Source of the DNA: Siphonodentalium dalli
Lineage: Eukaryota > Mollusca > Scaphopoda > Gadilida > Siphonodentaliidae
Direction of reading: 5' to 3'
Length of the DNA stretch: 64,000 bases
Assembly (NCBI GenBank): GCA_032622095.1
Contig: CP136066.1
Coordinates: 170,882,664 to 170,946,663, forward strand
Shown: piece by piece, positions 1-8,893 of the stretch
Numbering within the stretch: position 1 is the stretch's first letter
Layout: every line of letters starts with the position of its first letter
The notes under the pieces: model-generated
What the model saw: only the letters and a program-made list of their open reading frames with translations
Database searches by the model: none
Told to the model about the DNA's origin: nothing
Translations under genes and position numbers: made by a program

Positions 1-702
1 TTTTTTTATCAAATTTAGTGCCCACCCCACCCACCCCACACAATCTCTCACCGAAGTAGCGCCAATATGACGTCTTTAAAATCACACGATTAGATTCCTC
101 ATATCATGGATATTGGATAAGAATGTGTATCAATTTGGTGGAAATTGGCGCTAAAATATTGTGTATAAATTTTGGTGCCCCTCTCCCTTTCAGTGCGCCC
201 CTGATTCGAATGACGCCATTTATTACAGCTTTAAGCCACGCCATTAGACACCTCATACCATGAGGATGAATTTGTATATGTTTCGTGGCAATCGGCGACT
301 AAACCAATTCTTGTCAGATTTAGTACCCACCGCCCCAAATCTCTCATCCCAACGACACCAATTTGGCGTCTTTAAATCACACAATAAGATTCCGTGTATC
401 ATGGAGAAGATCTCAGAAGAATGTGCATCAATTTGGTGGAATTCGGCGCTAAAATTATTTTGATAAATTTTGGTGCCCCTCTCCCGTTCCGGGCATCCCT
501 GGTGCGAATGGCGCGACTTTTGACATATTTAAATCGCACCATTAGATTCATCATATTATGGGGATGATTATATATACGTTTGGTGGTAATCGGCGACATT
601 TTTTTCTGCCCCTCCCACTTTTCTGCCCCTGATAACATTGTTGTCACTTTAGAAAATTCTAACCCTCGCCATTATCTTTCTCGTAAACAGTTACCCCTAT
701 TA
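1..702 (+). repeat. Dispersed repeat family R1, copy A
   Basis: This segment is closely similar over most of its length to 14545-15126. Both share, in the same order, the phrases atcaatttggtggaaattgg, ttttggtgcccctctcc, ggcaatcggcgactaaacca and cgccattatctttctcgtaa. The repeat is itself built of two or three related subunits, each with a variant of tttggtggNaatcggcg. No open frame of note lies in it. The left edge is cut by the window. Confidence 0.8.
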
Positions 703-1690
703 GAAAAAAATATTAAAAAGGTCCAATAGGAACATAACACCTTATAACGGATTTGTGTCCATGATAACACCATTTATACATAGCGTGCTTTAATTGCAAA
801 TATAAAAAAAACATAGTTATGCAAACTAGCAAACGTTTATTGGTAAAAACAGTGTTTTCGGAAATTGTTAGAGAGCTGTGAGAGAATCTCTGCATGTTGA
901 GTTTTTCGCAGTTCTATGTTTACTGGTAACAGCTGAGCGGTCAACAACTGCCGAAATGTTACCCTCGAGGGTAACAAGTGATTTGCGGCCCGCCATGTGA
1001 CGCACTCTCAGCCAATCAGAAGAGAGGAAAATGGGATGAAGGATAACAATAAGTATTATTGTGCATTCGGGAGTCGGTTTTATATTATTATGCACGTTGT
1101 TGACATGGTACATTTATCCATGTCCGCCAAATGTTTTGAGCAATGCATCGTGGAATCGTGACAAAAACTTTTGTTATGCATATCTCGTGATAGTTCCTTG
1201 TTTCGTTGCATTTTGGATGTTTTGTTGAGCATTTTCGTGAATACTTCGTGTGCTTCATTCGGCTGCGAATGAATGTTGCCATCACGTGATTTCGTCTATA
1301 ACCTGTTTCAATTGTTGTCTACGGTAGTCCGCTTCATTGATACATTGTGACTTAGTTATTTCAACTCTTGTGATTTAAAACTACAAATACTTTTATATTT
1401 CCTTACTCATATTAATTAAGTCGGTATTTGGTTGGAGTTAAAGCGTTGTCTTAAGCTGATTTGGGACCAAGCGATGAGAAGATCTAGTACCGTATTCATG
1501 CGCTTCGTCCTTGAAAAGTTTCAGGGGCGCCAACTTCAACATTACTCAACTTCAACGGGTTTATATTATATCTATAGCAATTTGATATTTATCTTAACTA
1601 TTTAAATATTCTCTTATCCAGACCAATGACCGGTATTAAGGATCTTTTTTTTTGTGTGTTCGCGTAACTACTTTTATTCTTTTGCGCCAT
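703..1690. other. Non-coding, nothing recognised except one palindrome
   Basis: No convincing gene or repeat seen. A perfect 18-bp palindrome, GTTACCCTCGAGGGTAAC, lies at 958-975. The start of the downstream Gypsy element may fall in the right part of this stretch; I could not place its edge. Confidence 0.5.
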
Positions 1691-2185
1691 CATTGGTCAA
1701 CGGATTCCGTTGAGTACAGACATTGGTTAACGGATCCGTTCAGGCTGGTCCGATTCCGTTCTATGACGTGATTGGTCATCGGCTCACCAACGGATCCGTT
1801 CAGCACTGCCATTGGTCACCGGATTTCGGCTAGAACATATAAATAGGGTTCTTCAACCCAACTCGGGGGCATTAGTCAATTGTCCATCACTCTTGCTAGT
1901 TGCAACCAAAACTCACTGAATCAGTTCAACTTAATATCTAACTTGGGGAAAATCCGTTCAACGGAATCAACTTAAAGGTGCACATACATGGATAATTTAT
2001 CTAACTTGGGGAATATCCGTTCAACTGAATTAAGTTAATGATGCATATGTAGAAATCCGTTCAACGGGAAATAACTGGGGAAATCCGTTCAACGGAAACT
2101 CCATTAGAGATATATCATCATTACATGTATATTATATTTTGTACGCCATATGTACATCCACTGAATTTCTGTTAGAAAGAATAAA
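1691..2185 (+). promoter_or_regulatory. Promoter-like 5' end (candidate 5' LTR) of the Gypsy element
   Basis: Four copies of (C/G)ATTGGTYANCGG start near 1691, 1721, 1771 and 1811, with palindromes such as AACGGATCCGTT at 1729-1740 and 1789-1800. A TATA box, TATAAATA, lies at 1838-1845. Downstream, CCGTTCAACGG recurs at 1954, 2057 and 2085, with a variant near 2015. AATAAA lies at 2180-2185. This order (CCAAT-like boxes, TATA, transcribed leader, poly(A) signal, then gag) is what an LTR U3-R-U5 would show. I found no matching 3' LTR, so the LTR assignment is an inference. Confidence 0.55.
1838..1845 (+). promoter_or_regulatory. TATA box
   Basis: TATAAATA, downstream of four CCAAT-type (ATTGG) motifs and 825 bases before the first gag ATG. 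It is probably the transcription start signal of the Gypsy element. Confidence 0.5.
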
Positions 2186-2662
2186 TTGCATCAACGTGAT
2201 AAACATGGACTCATTACTTGGCAAGTGACCCCGTGGCCCACTAAATCGGCCACGGCCCCAGATATCCACCCGGGAAATTGTGACCCACGCCACACAGTCC
2301 GGTCTTTCCCTGACCCGGCTTGTGGATTTGGGAGTTCTTTGGCAATCGACCAAGATACGTACGTCCAGGGGGGGGGGGGTCTGTATGCTACAATTGGTGT
2401 CAGACGTGCGATTTTGATATGTTTTCGAAATCTTCAAACCTAAGGACCACAGACGACAGACCAACGTATACCGACGAAGGAAAATGATCCGCATGATGGA
2501 CGACTCTCCAGACCCAGAATGCAGTTCCGGAAAACCCGACATTTGCAGGGCGGCGGTGACGTTCATGGGGCTAGCGACTTCGACGAACCGGAAGTCGAGA
2601 CACCGGACCAATTTCGCGAGGATGATGATGTGAGGGTATAGAGGGATCACGGTAATTACAGA

Positions 2663-3360
2663 ATGGTTGCACCACAGATGAACCCACTGACGATGAGACC
2701 GGATACATACAATGGCATCGAAGATTGGGAAGGATACATTTCGCACTTTGAGGAATGTGCCGAGCTGAATAGATGGACCGAGAGGGACCGAGTCCTCAGC
2801 CTAGCAACGAGCTTGCGGGGACCTGCAGGATCGCATTAAATGAGCCTGAAACATGACGACCGCAGACAGTATCGAACATTGAAGGCGGGATTATCGAAAA
2901 GATTCAGCGGTGCCCACCAACAAACATGGCTGGCAAAATTTGAGGCCCGGTGGAAGCGACCCAATGAGACATACGCTGAATTCGGCGATGACGTACGATT
3001 GATGGCTCAGAAAGGACACCCAGAACTCAATATACATGCACAGGAGATGCTAGCCCTTGCCCCCGGTCTTTGATGCCATCAATGAAATATAAACATATGA
3101 GGCCATTATAGGGCACGATCGCAGGAGAAACGTTCGGCGCACTGATGAACTATATATACGGGGTAGATGACAACACAACCAAAATGGAAACACTGATGAA
3201 ACAAATGGGACAGTTGATAGAGCGACTGAATCCACCCGAGTCTACCCGAGAATATACCGGCCATCCCAGGTATGCTTCCGGTGTGCCAGCGAATCACATC
3301 TTGTGTCAGCCTGCCCCTTTCCACCAACAAGAGAGGGCCGAAATGAAGGCGGTCCCTTAG
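2663..3360 (+). pseudogene. gag: Gypsy gag (capsid plus zinc knuckle), broken
   Basis: Gag packages retroelement RNA into a particle. From the ATG at 2663 the frame gives a retrotransposon-gag-like N-terminus (PDTYNGIEDWEGYISHFEEC), a TAA just before 2840, then in the same frame KHDDRRQYRTLKAGLSKRF and WKRPNETYAEFGDDVRLMAQ, typical of the Gag capsid domain. The frame is lost near 3060-3073. A nucleocapsid knuckle, CFRCASESHLVSAC (exact CX2CX4HX4C), is readable at 3273-3314 in another frame. Three frames are needed to follow the protein, so it is a pseudogene. The ATG at 2663 is the first one consistent with the family. Confidence 0.85.
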
Positions 3361-3559
3361 CAAAATTACACGAGCCAACGGCCAAACTATCGGTATTCGA
3401 GGTGACAGTATGAATCAATGGAAAGGTCACAACCAAATTCGAGAGTTTACCGACAACCGATACTTAGGACGGAAGGACGAAACCCGTCAATAACCCAGTA
3501 CAGGTTATGGAACCCGCGATAAGCATAATAGATGGGACTTCCTACCAAGCAACCAAAAT

Positions 3560-3631
3560 AACGGGATTCGTGAATCACACCCATACAACGGGATCCGTGA
3601 ATCACACCCATACAACGGAATCCGCGAATCC
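3560..3631 (+). repeat. 27-bp tandem repeat between gag and protease
   Basis: Two full units and one partial unit of AACGGGATTCGTGAATCACA-CCCATAC (27 bp), at 3560, 3587 and 3614. In one frame they encode three similar 9-residue units such as TGFVNHTHT. They lie in the Gag-Pol linker, so this is a small internal expansion. Confidence 0.8.
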
Positions 3632-3872
3632 GAAAACGCCCTCTATTGAGACATACTGGAAATGGAGAAGCATGATCAAGACGGCCAGATAATGGTCCAC
3701 GAGAACCCAGGCTACCGACATCATACCACAACCAGGGAAACTTCCGCAAGGGATGCCTGTAGGCCGAGAGGTCCCTGAAATTATTAGACCATCTGCATGT
3801 ACGCAAACAGACATAAACGAGATAACCAGGGCCGGGAAATTTGGGGCATGTCTAGATAAAGGGATAACGGAT

Positions 3873-4000
3873 TTTACGCCGCCACAGACGTTAAACGTGT
3901 GCCATGTAACTTCCTGATTGACACTGGAGCTACAACATCATTGTTAGCAAAACGGGTGTATGACCAAATAGCTGCAGACAAGCAGCCTGGAGGAAAATAG
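3873..4000 (+). pseudogene. Gypsy aspartic protease fragment
   Basis: The retropepsin cleaves the Gag-Pol polyprotein. The stretch reads YAATDVKRVPCNFLIDTGAT followed by TSLLAKRVYDQI. DTGA is the catalytic aspartate motif, with Asp at 3920-3922. A TAG at 3998-4000 ends this frame, so the distal half of the protease is not readable without a frame change. The flanking order (Gag upstream, RT downstream) supports the call. Confidence 0.75.
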
Positions 4001-4079
4001 GAAAAGAGGGCACCGAACGTTAGCGGCACTTCCATAGAAACTTGGAGAATCAGGATACATTGAAGCATCTGTCGTCGAG

Positions 4080-5160
4080 ATGAAAGACCAAATTTTATTG
4101 ATGTCACGGGGGCTGATTGACTGTACACAATCATCCCCATGTGTACAGCTGTGGAACACCGAAGATGTCCCAATTAGAATCCATGTGTACACAAGAGTGG
4201 GGTCGTGTGTCAGCTATGACGAACCGGAAGTACACCAGGTCAGAGCCTCTACAGATTTACCAACCCAATTGAGCAATGTGGATGGGAAATTGATACCCAG
4301 CCATGTCGTGGACTTGTTACAGCAAAGTTGCACGAATTTGAATACCACACAGAGAGAGGTTCTCGGGAAACTTTTAAGGGATTATAAAGATGTATTTTCC
4401 ATGGTACCTTGGGATATGGGACTTACACACATGGCATGCCATGAGATTGACACGGGCGATGCCAAACCGATCTGGGTACCTCCACGAAAACAACCATTCG
4501 GGAAGCGATATATTGAAAAACAGGAGATTCATAAACTTCTAGACCGAGGACTTATAGAGCCCAGCAACAGTGACTGGTCCTCCCCATTTGCATTGTGTTT
4601 AAGGCCGATTCCACACCCAGATTTTGTATCGATTACCCCAGATTTAATGACGTCACAAAGTCAGATGCTTTCCCTCTTCCAAGGATAGACGAATCATTGG
4701 ATTGGCTGCGTGGAAATAAGGTTTACTCCTGTCTCGACCTTCTCAGTGGTTTTGGCAGACACCCATGTCTGATAAGGACAAAAACAAAACATCATTCTGA
4801 TCAGGTCAAGGGTTACATCTCTTCCGGGTTATGCCCATGGGTCTAAAACCCAGCCCTGCCACGTTTGGACGTCTAATGGAGAATGTTTTGCGTGGGTTGT
4901 TATGGGAACACTGCCTTTTATTCGTCGACTACATCATTGTGGCGGCACCGATGGTAGAACGGAACATAGAGCGGGTAGCCATGGTTTTAGACAGACTACG
5001 GGACGCAAACTTGAAAGTAAAGAGTGCAAAGGCCACGTTATTTAAAGAAGAAGTAAAGTTCTTGGGACACATTGTGTCTGGCGACTGGATCAAGACTGAT
5101 CCGAGAAAAAACACAAGCAGTTCGAGATTGGCCCACACCGAAGAACGCAGGGGAAACTAG
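4080..5160 (+). pseudogene. pol: Gypsy reverse transcriptase, broken
   Basis: RT copies the element RNA into DNA. Family landmarks appear in three successive frames. Frame 4080-4605 has LLRDYKDVFS, then KLLDRGLIEPSNSDWSSPFA. Frame 4595-4790 has FCIDYPRFNDVTKSDAFPLP and YSCLDLLSGF (motif A Asp). Frame 4831-5105 has MGLKPSPATFGRLMENVL (motif B), LLFVDYIIVA (motif C) and FKEEVKFLGHIVS. The motif C box, normally Y/F-x-D-D, reads FVDY here, so the second catalytic aspartate is lost. With at least two frameshifts the enzyme is dead. Identification as Gypsy RT is secure from motif order. Confidence 0.92.
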
Positions 5161-5651
5161 GTCCGTTTTAGGACTCACGGGGTACTACCGTCGGTTTGTG
5201 CGTGATTTTGCCGCGATCGCGCGACCACTCAACAAACTGGCAGAGAAGGGTGCAAAGTTTACCTTCTTCAATTTTGAAGTATCCGGAACCGGAGAAGCCT
5301 TTCTTGTTGGCCACGGACGCTAGCCAAGCAGCGACGGGGGCCGTCCTTTCCCGAGTGGATGATGGGAAGGAACATGTAATATCATACATGAGTAAAGCAC
5401 TTTCGCACCCATAATTATCATATTGCGTAACCAGGAAAGAGCTCTTGGCAGTCGCACACGCCTTGAAGAAGTTCTACTGTTATTTATATAGGCAAAACGT
5501 CTTTTTGCGCACCAATAATGCAGCTGTTTCATGGATGCGCAACCTCAAAAATCCAACCGGACAGGTGGCAGGATGGTTAGAGGAACTGGGAAATTACGAC
5601 TTGGAAGTTACTCATAGACCGGGAGTGAAACATCGCAATGCGGATGCTTGA
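5105..5651 (+). pseudogene. pol: Gypsy RT connection and RNase H, broken
   Basis: The frame continuing from RT reads AVRDWPTPKNAGETRSVLGL then GYYRRFVRDFAAIARPLNKL, the conserved thumb/connection region. After another frame change near 5270 it reads PEPEKPFLLATDASQAATGA and HVISYMSKALS, the start of RNase H with TDAS carrying the first catalytic Asp. A TAA at 5412-5414 interrupts YCVTRKELLAVAHALKKFYC. The domain continues through YDLEVTHRPGVKHRNADA and stops at 5651, where the family normally continues into the integrase linker. RNase H degrades the RNA template. Confidence 0.9.
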
Positions 5652-5950
5652 GCCGAAATCCATGTGCAGCTTGTACCCGACAACAGAGAGGAAGTGAAGA
5701 CCACGAGACCCGCGACACAGGGACGTGTACATCTCCGACGATAGATGAGGGGGTGACTTATGATACGACCATAGTGGAAGCTGAAAGGACCAGGGCAGTA
5801 ACACCATGATAAGCCTAAACCACCAGCTAGATATCAAAACCAAGCATGGCTCGAGGGGTGGCATCCAAATAACATCCGACAAAACCAATTGGAAGACGCC
5901 GATATCGGCACCGTGATGATTTCCAAGGAAGATGACGAGTCCAAACCACA

Positions 5951-7132
5951 GTGGCTGATCTGTCACACAAGTTTCCGGCGGTGAAACCGCTATGGGCCCA
6001 GTGGGACACCCTGCAGATTATCGATGGAGTGATGTACCGAGCTTATCAGACAGATATGGACGGTGAACCCAAGAAACAAATGGTGGTACCATTCAAGAAG
6101 AGAGGAATTACTCAAGTACTCCCACGACACACCATCAAGCGGGCATCTTGGGGCTGCAAAACATTTAGCAAGTCAAAGGCAATTTTTATTGGCCGGGCAT
6201 GAGAACAACAGTACAAAATTACTGCAATGCATGTGACAAATGTGTGGCGAGAAAAACCAACAAGGCGGCAAGAGCACCACTCCATAAGTATCTGGTTGGA
6301 GCACCCATGGAACGCATATCAATAAACATCATGGGGCCACTTCCGGTCACCGATTCAGGGATGCGACACATCTTAGTGATGGTTGACAACTTTACCAAAT
6401 GGAAGGAAGCGTTTCCGATGAAAGACCAAGAGGCCAACGCAGTGACAACAGCGTTCGTGAACGAATTCATCTGCCGGTTTGGAACCTTTTTCCAACTCCA
6501 CTCGGATCAAGGGTCAAATTTGGAATCTGAGATATTCCAAGGCATGTGCCGACTGTTCGACATATCAAAGACCCGTACGACATCCCTTAGACCACAGAGT
6601 AATGGCGCTGTGGAACGCATGAATAAGACCCTGGGAACGATGCTAACCATGTATTCAGAGCACAACCAGAGCAAATGGGATCAATATTTACAACCAGTAA
6701 TACTGGCATATCGTTCATCCGAACATGCGAGCACGAGTCGGACACCAAACCGGGTGATGTTTGGTCGGGAGGCAATGTTGCCACTAGAAGTTGTCACGGG
6801 GAGACCAATGGAGTGTACAGAAACCAACCCTTCAGTACCAGAATACCTCCAGAGATTAGAAGAGACGGTCCTATAGGCACATAAATTTTCTCGGCGTCAA
6901 TTGGGGAAAGCATCAGGAAGACAAAAGCGGAATTATAACGTAGGGACAAAACCAATAAAATTAAATGTTGAGCAACCAGTCTGGTTATTTGACCGACGAT
7001 GGAAAGTTGGGGTATGTACATAATTGACTTCAAGAAAGGGACCATTCCTTATCACCAGACTTCAAGATGACGTGACCTGTTTTATTCAAAAGACCGCCAA
7101 GGCCCTCCAAAAGCTTTCCATGTGGATAGACT
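5951..7132 (+). pseudogene. pol: Gypsy integrase with GPY/F tail, broken
   Basis: Integrase inserts the DNA copy into the host genome. The zinc-binding domain is split by frameshifts, with His positions near 6120-6160 and CNACDKC at 6223-6243. The core, 6199-6876, is one open frame: RISINIMGPLPVTDSGMRHI, FFQLHSDQGSNLESEIF (second catalytic Asp) and SLRPQSNGAVERMNKTLGTM (catalytic Glu). In the first block the Asp usual before I-x-G-P is Asn (NIMGP), so one of the DDE residues is missing. After a TAG at 6874, a GPY/F-like module, KKGPFLITRLQDDVTCFIQK, follows near 7033-7092. No chromodomain is seen. Confidence 0.9.
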
Positions 7133-7356
7133 GATGGCGTACCGGAGATGTCACCTCCCGAAGTGGATGAAGAAAGAGCAGAAAAGGATCCATGCAATAA
7201 CCGAAACCCTGGCCAGTAGTACGACTATACATATTACCGTACCATTTTATTTCAATAAACATGCAGCATTGCGATGTCCATCTCCATTTTTCCCCAAGCC
7301 CCATGTTACTAAGGTTCCGAGAGTTACAACCGTCCCTTTTTAATTCCAGATCAACA

Positions 7357-8827
7357 ATGAGAATCATAACCACGTTCGCCTGTCCATATATAGGCTCTGG
7401 AGAAGAGATGGTGGCAGAGGAACTGTTAAAACGCCATCTTCAAAACACTCACCGACGGATGACGGTTGTGTGCCCGGTCTGCCACGAAGATAGGAGAACG
7501 TTTACAAGGATTTAATTATGATCTACGGGAGCACTGTAGGAAGAAACACCAATCCCAAATGAATACCATCCCACCAATTTTTGTTTCACAGAGTGCAATG
7601 GATTCTGGATGGCTACAGTTCCGACTGATTATAGCTTCATATCACCTCCGATAGGGCCGACTGGCGATAATAACACGAATATTCTAACCATACGCAAGAT
7701 AGATCTGGCTCACACAAATATACATGCCTTGTTGGTGGAGGGGAAAACAACCTACAGAGTGAACATGGGCCAAGAGATTTATACAAATCCAATCAGGATG
7801 TCGGCCTTGATTCGGCGTATGACGGTCTTACAGGATATGGTCATTATACCCACCACAAAGTTGACTAAGGTCATGAACCACAACTTGTTAAATACAGCAG
7901 CAGAAATACTAGGACTAACGCCCGGACTAGTGCTGTCCTTAGAAGAGTATGCGTTACCACCCATCACCTGACACCACATCAGTTATTTCAGTACCAGCAA
8001 TTATCACCGAACTACACCTTCCTACCAGCGCACCAGCACCAGTCACCACCCAGACACCACTCCAATCATCACACCAGTTACCACATCACGACAAGTCACC
8101 ACTCCAGTCATCACACCTGCACCAGTCACCACTCCCAGTCAGCAAACCAGCACCAGACACCACTTCAATCAGCACACCAGCACCAGTGAGCACACTAGTT
8201 ACCACCTTACATTTGCAAGCTCGACCACCACAGATTGGACTGACATCAGAAATGTGGTAATCAATGACAGCTACTCTAATAACAGCAACTTCAGCGCCAA
8301 GTACGCGACACCAATCATGCCTGCTCCACTACTCCAAACAACAGAATCGAAAGAGGCTCGGGAGCTACTGAGTAGCGGTGCACTGCCATTTCTACCCCAG
8401 CTCCCAGAGAATGGACGGACGAGACGGGAATAATAGTTGAAGCGGGAGATTTAACATTGATATGGCCGAACAATTGGGTGACGATGACCGGTGATCAAAG
8501 ACGACTCAGTTCGAGTTCATTGCAATGGCGCTGGAGCATGAAAATTCAGACTAATTCCACCAGGCCGATAGGGCTGACATTTGCGATAAATACAATATGC
8601 TCATCTTTACAGGGACCCCACCACTTAACAAGAAGGCCGCCACCTCATTGATCATGGCAAGCTTTCATATTTTTAAGACTCTGATGGATATTGCACTAGG
8701 TCTCATCCATGGAAGGGAAGCAGGACGGGTTCTTGACGAGGTGAAGAATTCCAAAAACAGGGATACAACCACAGACAGTCTCACAAATACCATTAACCAA
8801 AAGGGGATAGGACTACGACTAGTTTAA
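7357..8827 (+). pseudogene. Extra 3' ORF of the Gypsy element with C2H2-like fingers, broken
   Basis: Downstream of integrase, a third coding stretch can be followed through several frames to 8827, about 490 codons. It starts MRIITTFACPYIGSGEEMVA and contains ELLKRHLQNTH, then VVCPVCHEDRRTF and, after a frame change near 7510, YDLREHCRKKH, which together resemble two C2H2 zinc-finger halves. A globular-looking part follows at 7609-7971, then a Thr/Pro/Ser-rich linker (about 7950-8230), a short segment with RELLSSGALPFLPQLPENG, and a C-terminal part, MASFHIFKTLMDIALGLIHG, ending at 8827. I do not recognise the family. An envelope-like role is not supported: I see no signal peptide and no convincing transmembrane anchor. 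Nucleic-acid binding is an inference from the fingers. Confidence 0.55.
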
Positions 8828-8828
8828 T

Positions 8829-8893
8829 ATGAAGAAGAAGGAGAAGAAGAAGAAAAAGAAGGAGAAGAAGAAAAAGAAGAAGAAGAAAAGAAA
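8829..8893 (+). repeat. Purine (GAA/AAG) microsatellite
   Basis: Almost pure A/G tract of GAAGAAGGAGAAGAAG type, directly after the last Gypsy ORF. It may derive from the polypurine tract of the element or may be an unrelated expansion. Confidence 0.85.

Larger units (their letters stand above)
1691..8827 (+). mobile_element. Decayed Ty3/Gypsy LTR retrotransposon
   Basis: The segment carries, in order, a promoter-like leader, Gag with a CCHC knuckle, an aspartic protease, reverse transcriptase, RNase H, an integrase with zinc-binding and core domains and a GPY/F-like tail, and then an additional ORF. The order PR-RT-RH-IN is diagnostic of Ty3/Gypsy (Metaviridae-type) elements. The reading frame changes many times, and catalytic residues are altered in RT and integrase, so this copy cannot be autonomous. 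Its 3' edge is uncertain: a purine tract follows at 8829-8893, but no repeat of 1691-2185 is seen there, so the 3' LTR is missing or replaced. Confidence 0.9.

Noticed and set aside
2132..2746. 204-codon minus-strand frame
   Set aside because: It is antisense to the Gypsy leader and the start of gag and has no recognisable domain.
7357..8827. Envelope gene of an errantivirus-like Gypsy element
   Set aside because: I see no signal peptide, cleavage site or transmembrane anchor in the readable frames. Finger-like motifs point elsewhere.
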